From Sipunculus nudus (lineage: Eukaryota > Annelida > Sipuncula > Golfingiida > Sipunculidae): DNA of 64,000 nucleotides. The stretch is from assembly GCA_026874595.1 (NCBI GenBank), contig CM049319.1:60584917-60648916 (forward strand). The letters are read 5' to 3'. Made by a program: the position numbers and the translations under genes. How positions within the stretch are numbered: position 1 is the stretch's first letter; the number at the start of each line of letters is the position of its first letter. Below, in pieces: positions 48,101 through 55,790 of this stretch. Under the pieces are notes generated by a model that saw only the letters and a program-made list of their open reading frames with translations, had not been told where the DNA came from and searched no databases.

Positions 48101-51100
48101 AGTTCGTTTACAGTTTTTATTCAGTTAAAAGCAACAAAATAAGGCACATTATGAAAAGGTAGCTCCTGTTAAATATTTAGTTTGAGCGCCACTGGTTGTC
48201 TTATAGCTTGGCACATACACATTTCTCAGTGTGAACGAATTACGATATATCCGGCAGGGGTCACTAGTAATATTAACCTGGTGATACAAGTAATAAACCG
48301 CGAGCCACGCATACACATTTATTTTTTTTCATGACCGGGCGGGAACTGAAGGTTTCTTATCTTGTGCCGGGCAGTAGAACAGACCTGATTAGGGCCCGGA
48401 AAAAGTAGCTGGCAACACATTAAAATAGCCGGTGAAAAACGCCGGCAGCCGGCGGTTATTGAAACCCCTGAGTGTCTGTAATATTGAACTCATCATCATA
48501 CAAAACTAGGGTCAATGATATCAAAAGAAATAGCCGTATATCACAATGGAAAGGAAGCCCTAGAATTAAAAAACAAGATGGTAAGGCCTAAAAAAGGTAT
48601 GGTTCTCAGGCACCACCCTTGTCAATTTTAACCCCCCCCCCCCCCCCATCAAAAATTTTGATTTTGATTTACATCTTTCAAAAAAAAAAAAAATCTTATA
48701 TTTTTTATGGAGCATCTGTCTTTGCTTCTTATAGGGAAAGATACACGTATTCCTGGTACCTGGCCTTCTTCACTGGGAATGTAATAATACATTTCCTAAT
48801 GATAAAATACATATAACGATAATGCGCTAATGATGTGATACAGTATTTGGGACATACTGGTAGTATAAAGGTGTTTTCATGTGTGTGTATATGCACATAT
48901 GCATGAAGAATCACTCATATGATTTTGTTACTTTAGGGTTTCCATGTGTCCATCAGCGTATGTGGGTATATGTGTGAAAATCACCACAGGAGCGATTTAC
49001 ATGCATATAGTCTGCTCTTAACTCAGGGATTCAGGATAATATGACGCAAGTCCACTATGTTTTTGAAGAAGACCTACTAGATCTACTGTTCCAATATAAA
49101 CATCAACCAGTTCATATGCAGTACTTATACATGCACATAAAAACACAGCTCTACAGTTCAGGTTCAGAGTCATTGTTTAGACAATTTGTAAAACTTAAAT
49201 TTGAAATTTATTGCCAAAATATCTATAAATTTCTGGTATTAGATCAAATGCAGTGCATGCAGACTGCAGATACAACAAATAACACTACATGCTGAGACCA
49301 GAAATGAAAAAATTAAACAATAAAATACCAGTATTACAGTGAATGCTGAGAAAACTAGAAAATCAAATTAACAAAAAAGATGCCCAGCAAACTGAGATGA
49401 TCTGCCATGCCACCAGCTCCTGCTTCAGGAATATTTGATAAAGAGTCAGCCCTTTCAGTTGGTTCATGTAACACCATTTGGCCAATCAGATGCTGATTCA
49501 CTGATTTCTGGCCAATGATGTTTAAGCTTGCACCATCATATCCTCTGGGCCATACCGGGCAGACTTTGATATACTCTTTTCATGACTCTGCTGTTTAGGG
49601 ACTTTTTGAGTCAAAATTTTACCCCCCCCCACAATTCACTAGCAGCGTAGGTATAAATGTAGTGAAGAGTACAATGTAGTACATCCTAGTGTGTTTGATA
49701 AGAATTGGCACAAGGCAGATTTCATAAACATGGGTGTTTTTGTAGTAAGGACTTTATGGAATAAGGGATATTTTGTAATTATGAGCATGTGAAATGTAAC
49801 CAGGTATTTCCTTGAAATATAAAAAAAAATTAAAATATGTGAAGTGCAAACTTCACACAAGAAGTCCCAGCAGTCCCCCAGTGCCCAAACAGAAGAGATT
49901 TGTGTTGAGTAGAAACAACCTCTGGTAGAAGAGCACCTCATATCACATGCCAGAAGTTGCTAGTTAAAAGTAGACTTACTGTTAATTGGTCACATATCAT
50001 CAGCGTATCATTGCAGGGACATCTGACGATACTGATACAATATTGATATGATACAGTATCGTGATGTGAATTAATACTCCTTTTCTTGACGTATGTTTTT
50101 TTGTGAATATCAAGATTCATAGGTTTTAGCTATAAAATATTTGAAAAATTCAACTTTTTTTTCTGTGCCAATAAATAAAGGTACAGTCCTTCATAGATCT
50201 CTTAACATTATTAAAACAAAATCACAAATAAACAAGCATTGAAATAGAAAAAAAATGATATGATTTCACATGTATTTGCCTGTTTTGTTCTTTAAACCTT
50301 TTTGACAGAAGATTGAGGAACTGTCTGCCAGTTGCTTCAGCCTCTGTAACATTTTACAATAACAAATTCTTTTTTTGTTGGACAATTTGCATACACATTT
50401 GCTCTCTGAACTGTACTGTTGACTTTTGACCTCACTTGCTTGCAAAAACACATTATGTAATTAAAGATAGATTGATATTTATCTGTACTCTTTTTCGTAG
50501 AAAGCCACTGCAGAAGAGATACGACAGTTAGAAAATCGGTTGATTCAAGCAGAAAGGGCAAAGGACTTGGCTCAACTTGAAGGTAACAGTGATTTAACGA
50601 ACACAGTCTGTTTGATACATAGGCATTTGGAGACTTTTTTACATAGCCAATTACTGAGTCAGGTAAATCTATTATTTAGATAATGCGCAGCCTTTGGTGG
50701 AACAGTTTGTTTAATAATACATTAGACTGAATACAGTCTGCTGTGATATTGCCGGGTATATATACCACTACCTACACTCCACCCCACTCCCCCCGACACC
50801 CAATCCCTGCCCTTGTTTCAAGTATTATTGAGTGTAGTTGTCTGTAGGATTTCTTGTGAATGTGATAACTTTTGATGCAAAGCATATTTTCCCTTCAAAT
50901 TTGATTGACCAGTTGTTTCAACCAAGTTCTCAGAGGGCTTTGAAAACTGGTGAAACAAGGTCAAATCTGCAGATATGTTGGATTTTTTTAACCCCATAAA
51001 CTTTTGAAGTACTGTATACTTGGTCCTCAAATTTGACAGGCTAATTATTTCGAGCAAGATTTTGGAAGAGTACAGGAACTGGTGATCTTGACCACAATCT

Positions 51101-54100
51101 TAAAGGGTAACTCCATAACGTTTGAAGTGCTTCCTAAATTTTCCTGAATGTGTGTGTGTTTGTGTGGGGGGGGGGGGGGGGGGAGATCAGCAATGCAGTT
51201 GCAAAAAAGTGCCATTCTTTATGAAACAATTGTCAAGATAGACTACATTTTCACATAAATTGTTCTTTTTTTAAACAATATATCAAGTATGTTAATAAAA
51301 AAGGTACTGTTTTAAAATATTGAACAACTTTATTTTATAGTTCAAGACAGAATCCGGGAGCATGAAGCAGTGAAGCTGATCCGGTTTAAGGAGGGTCTGC
51401 TAGGCTTGTCGGAGTCATATCACGAGCTGGGCCGCAAGTGTTCCATAGTGTTCGAAACACAGCACGATATTGCTCAGCTCCTGCCCGACGTACACGACCG
51501 GGACATTGAGGAAATCAAATACACTGGTAAGAATTGTCTAGTCATGCCTTGGTCATGGGTATTTGTTCATCCCCTTTCATGTGTGTGTTTGTGTACAACA
51601 TAAATCACACAGTCATCATTGGAATTCAGGGCAAATTAGGAATGAGCCAATGATTAGATTTAGGTGTGGATCCGGCACATGATTTGGATTCAAGAATATC
51701 ATTTTGGAATATTCACAAATGTACAATTACTTATGCAGAAATGAACCTGGGAATATGATCTGAATAAGTGAATACAAACCTGGACTGGGAGCATCCTACA
51801 AAAGGGACCATCCACATAGTGGATGCTGAACATTCCTTATTAATAAGAATGCTGAAAACTAGTTTTAACTGTTATATGCTGCAGTTAGGTTTAGCTTAGC
51901 TGGCTTTCATTCATTCTACGGTTATAACATGCTATAGTTACGGTTCATTGTCTATCATCTTTCTTACTGGCTAGTCAGTTGTTAGTAGTTCTTATGCCTT
52001 GATATGTCCAGCAGACAACATTAAATACACATTTTAGATTCTGTCTTCTAGTGTTACATTTACCTTGTGTAATATTATTTCATTTTGATGATCTGTGTTA
52101 ATTGATTGTATTTTAGGCTCAGGGGCTACCCGACATTACGTGCAGCTTGCCAAAGAGAAAGTCCGTCAATACAAGGTTCAACATAGAGACAAAAAATATC
52201 CAGGGTTACAGCATAGTCAAGGTAAGTTACCTGTTTTATCTAAACGAGATCTCTAGTTTACGTTGACAGAACCAGGGTTACAGCATAGTCAAGGTAAGTT
52301 ACCTGTTTTATCTAAACTAGAGCTCTAGTCTACGTTGACAGAACCAGGGTTACAGCATAGTCAAGGTAAGTTACCTGTTTAATCTAAACTAGAGCTCTAG
52401 TCTACATTGACAGAACCAGGGTTACAGCATAGTCAAGGTAAGTTACCTGTTTTATCTAAACTAGATCTCTAGTTTACGTTGACAGAACCAGGGTTACAGC
52501 ATAGTCAAGGTAAGTTACCTGTTTTATCTAAACTAGAGCTCTAGTCTACATTGACAGAACCAGGGTTACAGCATAGTCAAGGTAAGTTACCTGTTTTATC
52601 TAAACTAGAGCTCTAGTCTACATTGACAGAACAGGGTTACAGCATAGTCAAGGTAAGTTACCTGTTTTATCTAAACTAGAGCTCTAGTCTACATTGACAG
52701 AACAGGGTTACAGCATAGTCAAGGTAAGTTACCTGTTCTATCTAAACTAGAGCTCTAGTCTACATTGACAGAACAGGGTTACAGCATAGTCAAGGTAAGT
52801 TACCTGTTCTATCTAAACTAGAGCTCTAGTCTACATTGACAGAACCAGGGTTACAGCATAGTCAAGGTAAGTTACCTGTTTTATCTAAACTAGAGCTCTA
52901 GTCTACATTGACAGAACAGGGTTACAGCATAGTCAAGGTAAGTTACCTGTTCTATCTAAACTAGAGCTCTAGTCTACATTGACAGAACAGGGTTACAGCA
53001 TAGTCAAGGTAAGTTACCTGTTTTATCTAAACTAGAGCTCTAGTCTACATTGACAGAACAGGGTTACAGCATAGTCAAGGTAAGTTACCTGTTTTATCTA
53101 AACTAGAGCTCTAGTCTACATTGACAGAACAGGGTTACAGCATATTCAAGATAAGTTACCTGTTTTATCTAAACTGGAGCTCTAGTCTACATTGACAGAA
53201 CAGGGTTACAGCATAGTCAAGGTAAGTTACCTGTTTTATCTAAACTAGAGCTCTAGTCTACATTGACAGAACAGGGTTACAGCATAGTCAAGGTAAGTTA
53301 CCTGTTTTATCTAAACTAGAGCTCTAGTCTACATTGACAGAACAGGGTTACAGCATAGTCAAGGTAAGTTACCTACAGGTGTAGTTCTAACCAGTATCTG
53401 CTGAAAGGACCAGGTTTATAGCATAGTCAAATGGAGCTACCTGTTGAGTCCAAACTAGAACTCTAGTTTCTGTTGACAGGACCAGGTTTACAGCAGTCAG
53501 GGTAAGTTACCAGTGTAATTTTAAAAGTAACTCAAGTATATTTTGATAGGACAAGGTTTGTAACATATTCAAAGGAAGCTACCTGTAAAAGTAACCTGTT
53601 GATTCCAAACTAGAACCCTGTATATTGTTTCTGTTAACAGGACCAGGGTAACAGCATAGCCAGGGTACTGCTGTTTGAAACTACCATACCTGTTTGTTGG
53701 CCATCATGAATCTTGTGTGAATTTTAATCATCTGTGATTAAGAGATATCCATACTGTCCATAATTTAGAGATGTAAGTAACAGGAGTTTCTTTAAGTTGG
53801 AGGTACAACCAAATTTCTTTAATGCATGGCTTATTGCGTGCATGAATGGTCCTTTTTTTCCATGTTGAAATCCGTACTTGTATTAGCATCTCTAAGTTGT
53901 TACATGTTTAGGACACATTAAAAACAGGGGCCTGTACTAATGACCCCCTAACTTCAGTGAATAGCAATAACATGGCAGGTGAAATAGTGATATCAGTTGA
54001 TGATTAGTGGCAAGTTACAGCAGTCGTCAGAATCACACAGAAAATTATAACTGCTAATTAAAGCACTTCCACAGTAGTTATTTATCTTATAACAGTTAAT

Positions 54101-54388
54101 GTTTATTCTTATATCTGCCACAGTTTATTTTATTATTCATTATTTCCAGCTATCTTGGAACCACCGCCACCATATGAAGCCGGTGATTATTTTATACAAG
54201 ACATCCCAGAGCCTCAAGAACCGCCGCAGGTGCCAGCCAACAGGAGCAACTACGTGAATACAGAAAGGCGGCGTGCAACAACAGGCAGCAGACAACAGCC
54301 AGCGGACAACCGAGATACAGCTGAGTGGGACAGCGAAGGGGAGGCCAGCAGTGATCTGGCCGGCGCTATGGGAGGAATGAAGCTCTGA
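39371..54388 (+). CDS. Pil1/Lsp1-like (eisosome-type) BAR-domain protein, ten coding exons
   Basis: Coding exons: 39371-39405, 39536-39651, 43754-43806, 44027-44090, 45767-45846, 47567-47623, 50501-50582, 51341-51526, 52117-52221, 54150-54388. Every junction is GT/AG and the frame is kept, giving 338 residues and a TGA at 54386. Residues 1-22 are basic and amphipathic ([13 protein letters not shown]); about 30-255 are almost wholly helical and charged; 260-338 are Pro-rich, then polar and acidic, with PPPPYE (PPxY) at about 264-269. The helical part follows the fungal Pil1/Lsp1 pattern, including the I-x2-LE-x2-L-x2-AE-x(3-5)-AQL segment (exon 7) and the following F-x(8)-SE-type helix (exon 8). 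Fungal Pil1 is also about 340 residues. Such proteins polymerise on PI(4,5)P2-rich plasma membrane to form furrows; the animal role is unknown. A different BAR subfamily is the main alternative. Confidence 0.8.
39536..39651 (+). CDS. Exon 2 of the Pil1-like gene
   Basis: Acceptor TTTTCAG, donor CAG|GTAAGT. It encodes [16 protein letters not shown] followed by the first part of the helical domain ([16 protein letters not shown]). Ends in phase 1. Confidence 0.85.
40702..40785. mobile_element. Possible piggyBac-like end with repeated perfect palindrome (intron 2)
   Basis: TTAA (40702-40705) is followed by CACTTTCACTGCC, close to the C-CTTT-x(3)-TGCC start of piggyBac-type ends. A perfect 22-bp palindrome, centred on AGTATACT, lies at 40719-40740. 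A second copy with the preceding AGTGCC follows at 40756-40783, with two mismatches. TTAA is the piggyBac target. No opposite end was found, so this may be a lone end. Confidence 0.45.
41736..41823 (-). mobile_element. tRNA-like sequence with Pol III signals (intron 2)
   Basis: On the minus strand an A box (TGGCACAGGGGTT, 41807-41795) and B box (GGGTTCAAACCC, about 41757-41746) stand at proper spacing, with a perfect 5-bp T stem (ATGGG/CCCAT). A run of ten T follows (41735-41726), fit for Pol III termination. The acceptor stem does not pair, so it is a tRNA pseudogene or SINE head, antisense to the host gene. Confidence 0.55.
42062..42172. repeat. Long (TA)n microsatellite (intron 2)
   Basis: About 110 bp of TA with one short CATACACGTC interruption, the longest such tract in the window. 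Confidence 0.95.
43440..43484. repeat. Poly(C)/(CA)n tract (intron 2)
   Basis: A run of about 16 C residues passes into (CA)n. A mirror-like G-rich tract lies about 100 bp upstream at 43348-43367. Confidence 0.85.
43754..43806 (+). CDS. Exon 3 of the Pil1-like gene
   Basis: Acceptor TTTGTAG, donor CAA|GTAAGC. Encodes [17 protein letters not shown]; the Trp-containing segment aligns with the W-x2-EN region of Pil1/Lsp1. Intron 2, about 4.1 kb, is the longest in the gene and is full of repeats. Confidence 0.88.
44027..44090 (+). CDS. Exon 4 of the Pil1-like gene
   Basis: Acceptor TTTCAG, donor TGG|GTAAGT. Encodes [21 protein letters not shown], an amphipathic helix. Confidence 0.9.
44138..44670 (+). 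mobile_element. Dispersed repeat of the AGCTCAG...GAAACCGT family, copy 1 (intron 4)
   Basis: It begins TTAGCTCAGCTAATTTAAAG and continues CATCTGAGCTTTAGTC...TTTTTGAAACCGTC. The order of phrases down to TTTTTTTCAGGTATATAAC...CAAGATTCAATTGT is the same as at 44797 and 63498. Its start resembles the ends of elements A and B, so the families share termini. Confidence 0.65.
44797..45345 (+). mobile_element. Dispersed repeat, same family, copy 2 (intron 4)
   Basis: AAGTCATCTGAGCTATAGTC, CACGTTTTGAAACCGTTGGA, and the downstream blocks match the copy at 63498-64000 very closely. The first ~15 bp of the terminus are lost. It lies directly behind copy 1 in the same orientation. Confidence 0.7.
45767..45846 (+). 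CDS. Exon 5 of the Pil1-like gene
   Basis: Acceptor TTTACAG, donor CTG|GTAAGT. Encodes [20 protein letters not shown] and the start of the next coil. Confidence 0.9.
45870..46380 (+). mobile_element. Dispersed repeat (intron 5)
   Basis: Contains phrases such as CGGGAGTATTATGGTATATCC, CGTCTGTCAGTCC, and two degenerate paragraphs, each ending with AGGTCAGAGGTCACC. This is the internal-paragraph style of the window's other repeats. Ends are not defined. Confidence 0.4.
47190..47430 (-). mobile_element. AAGGTCA half-site repeat, copy 2 (intron 5)
   Basis: Includes GGTGACTTTGACCTGTATCTTC and GGTGACCTTGATCTTCATATT with AGGTCAAATCAGC nearby. These are the reverse-strand forms of the phrases at 13.2-13.5 kb. 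It lies upstream of exon 6. Confidence 0.5.
47567..47623 (+). CDS. Exon 6 of the Pil1-like gene
   Basis: Acceptor CTTTCAG, donor AAG|GTAATC. Encodes [19 protein letters not shown], very basic, plausibly on the membrane-facing surface of the domain. A hAT-like element starts only 35 bp after the donor. Confidence 0.88.
47659..48470. mobile_element. hAT-like non-autonomous element (intron 6)
   Basis: The left end CAGGGGTTTCAATAA and the right end TTATTGAAACCCCTG are exact reverse complements, and the match extends two bases further (CT/AG). The flanks CTGTGTCT and GAGTGTCT agree at six of eight positions, consistent with a decayed 8-bp target duplication. Length is about 812 bp. The interior has a GC-rich palindromic block with a C14-16 tract (47700-47810), and GCCGGC-rich sequence near the right end. 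No transposase is encoded. Confidence 0.65.
48631..48647. repeat. Poly(C) tract (intron 6)
   Basis: About 16 consecutive C residues followed closely by an A-rich tract. A second, shorter C run is at 49621-49630. Confidence 0.85.
49676..49895 (+). repeat. Dispersed repeat copy 1 (intron 6)
   Basis: Shares with 58450-58650 the ordered phrases GGTGTTTTTGTAGTAAGGACTT, AATAAG, GCATGTGAAA, TTCCTTGAAAT and AAGTAGTCCCAGC-like sequence, all in the same orientation. The class is unknown. Confidence 0.6.
50501..50582 (+). CDS. Exon 7 of the Pil1-like gene
   Basis: Acceptor TTTCGTAG, donor AAG|GTAACA. Encodes [20 protein letters not shown] then KDLAQLE, the most Pil1-like segment. Confidence 0.9.
50815..51115 (-). 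mobile_element. AAGGTCA half-site repeat, copy 3 (intron 7)
   Basis: Phrases CAACCAAGTTCTCAGAGGGC, AACTGGTGAAACAAGGTCAAA and GGTGATCTTGACC match the intron 5 copy. This copy is the most diverged. Confidence 0.45.
51166..51183 (+). repeat. 18-G tract after a TG repeat (intron 7)
   Basis: Eighteen consecutive G residues on the sense strand, preceded by (TG)n, 157 bp upstream of exon 8. Long enough to form a G-quadruplex in DNA or pre-mRNA. Confidence 0.85.
51341..51526 (+). CDS. Exon 8 of the Pil1-like gene
   Basis: Acceptor TTTTATAG, donor CTG|GTAAGA. The longest internal exon, 62 codons, includes [19 protein letters not shown] and a loop [13 protein letters not shown]. It completes the core helical domain. 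Confidence 0.92.
52117..52221 (+). CDS. Exon 9 of the Pil1-like gene; its 3' end seeds a tandem array
   Basis: Acceptor TTTTAG, donor AAG|GTAAGT. Encodes [20 protein letters not shown] and ends PGLQHSQ. The last 21 nt plus the donor and 50 bp of intron are repeated in the array that follows. Confidence 0.9.
52201..53380 (+). repeat. Tandem array of the exon 9 end plus its splice donor, 17 units
   Basis: Unit 1 is the real end of exon 9. Units then start at 52273, 52345, 52417, 52489, 52561, 52632, 52703, 52774, 52846, 52917, 52988, 53059, 53130, 53201, 53272 and 53343. Period is 72 bp while ACCAGGG is kept and 71 bp where one C is lost. Each unit repeats GGGTTACAGCATAGTCAAG|GTAAGTTACCTG, so all but one (53130; GATAAG) retain a near-consensus donor. 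The rest of the unit contains the palindrome CTAGAGCTCTAG and ends TTGACAG, a possible weak acceptor. High identity implies recent amplification. Confidence 0.97.
53381..53680 (+). repeat. Decayed older units of the exon 9 array
   Basis: Four diverged copies (near 53410, 53483, 53553 and 53641) keep ACCAGG-TTTACAGCA-AGTCA and CCAAACTAGAACTCTAG-like pieces. They show that the repeat existed before the recent expansion. Confidence 0.75.
54150..54388 (+). CDS. Exon 10 of the Pil1-like gene (tail and stop)
   Basis: Acceptor ATTTCCAG. Encodes [15 protein letters not shown], a Pro/Glu segment ([12 protein letters not shown]), a basic Arg-rich stretch ([12 protein letters not shown]), an acidic Ser patch ([10 protein letters not shown]) and the C-terminus MGGMKL. 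Stop TGA. Confidence 0.92.
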
Positions 54389-54416
54389 GGCAGGTTAAAT
54401 GTAGCTACTAGAGTTT

Positions 54417-54915
54417 GCTAACCATGGAAACAGTTGTTAAAAGCTGTCGGTTTAATCTGGTATAACCATGGACACAATTATATCATCTCTTATGGGTGTA
54501 ATCTGGTAACCATGTATACTGATAATTCATCCATCTTTACCAAAGCATTGTAACCATTAATGCAGTTCTGTTATCCATAGTAACAAGAGACTCATCTCCA
54601 TTGTAACGAGTGTGCTCTCGTAACCATGGATATGGATATGTACTAGGGACTTGCAACCATGGTTACAGTTGTTTCATCCTTTATCAACTGAGCCTGATAA
54701 TTGTATGTACAGTTTTGGCATCTATAGTTACAGCAGCCATGTAACTCATGACAAAATTTAAGTGACCATTACCTATTTAATTCAAAGGGTCTAGTAATCA
54801 TATGGTGTAATTCAAGCACCCCTGGTTGCTGCAGTCTGGAAACTGTGTCCTCTCTTATCTCTGGTTACCTTGGATAAAATACTAGAAACTGGTTCTTGTC
54901 ACCATGGATACAGGA
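54417..54915. repeat. Degenerate repeats of TAACCATGG in the 3' UTR
   Basis: The word (G)TAACCATGGA-AC or close variants appears about nine times at irregular 25-60-bp spacing (for example 54419, 54461, 54504, 54632, 54657, 54900). They look like decayed units of a short tandem repeat. The word also resembles RFX X-box half-sites. Confidence 0.55.
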
Positions 54916-55493
54916 GATGGATAAGATTTAGTGAATGGCAGCTGCAACTGGATTGCAGTTGAGATTATCCTGTAATTACTGACTGCTTGTGCTGAGGGGA
55001 ATTAGAAACCACTGTTATTGCTGCAACCTAGAAATGACACAAAATGTCAGTGCAAAATTTGTAACCTGTGGCAACTGAAGAGTGTTAACAACTGAATATG
55101 GCAAATTTTTCATGCTTCTGTGAAAAGAGTATGCTGATAGGGGAGAATATTCCAACTATTTTTGCATGGCCTTCTACAACTGCACTCTATTCCAGGGCCT
55201 TTGTATATATTTTAAAGGCACAGTATTCTTTAAGTCTAGAAAGGAAGTGACTTTGTTTAAGTCATAGTAAAAGTGGCTGTACCTTAAGAATTTTGGTAGT
55301 TTTCAAACTTAATTATAATTTCGTGCACAAAGTTATACCCGTATTGATTTTCAGTTTCTCTTGTGCTTGAGTTTAATATTAGTTAGTGTAATGGAACTGG
55401 GCACCTTAAAGACATAGCTTTGTGTATTATGCAACAGTATTGAACTATTAATGGTAATGTGAAGCACAATCTTTAGGGAACAGTTAACATGTA

Positions 55494-55790
55494 CAACAAG
55501 ACTTGTCTACTCAAATATGAACTAAACCGCCTTTCTTACACATCCCCCCACATGTTACAAACAACTTCTGAACAGCAAGACTTGTTTCCTAAAATATAAA
55601 CTAAAAGTCCGTCCTTCCAATGCCCCCCACATGTTACATTTTACTGTCAGTACAGCAAGACATGTCTTCTCAAATATAAACTAAGGCCGTCCTCCCAATG
55701 CCCCCCACATGTTACATACTACTGTACGGTACAGCAAGACATTTCCTCTCAAATATAAACTAAGGCCATCCTTCCTACAACACCCAAACA
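55494..55790 (+). repeat. Four-unit tandem repeat, about 78 bp, in the 3' UTR
   Basis: AGCAAGAC(T/A)TGT...CTCAAATATAAACTAA...CCCCCCACATGTTACA is repeated at about 55494, 55577, 55654 and 55733. Units differ by substitutions and small indels. Confidence 0.85.

Noticed and set aside
47630-48142. Frames of about 100 codons on both strands in intron 6
   Set aside because: They lie inside the hAT-like element and reflect its GC-rich repeats.
52201-53380. Regular repeats resembling a CRISPR array
   Set aside because: Whole 71-72 bp units are near-identical, with no unique spacers, and they copy an exon/intron boundary in a eukaryotic gene.
39371-54388. Assignment to the FAM92/CIBAR or other classical BAR families
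   Set aside because: The domain order and the exon 7-8 pattern fit Pil1/Lsp1 better from memory; a profile search would settle it.
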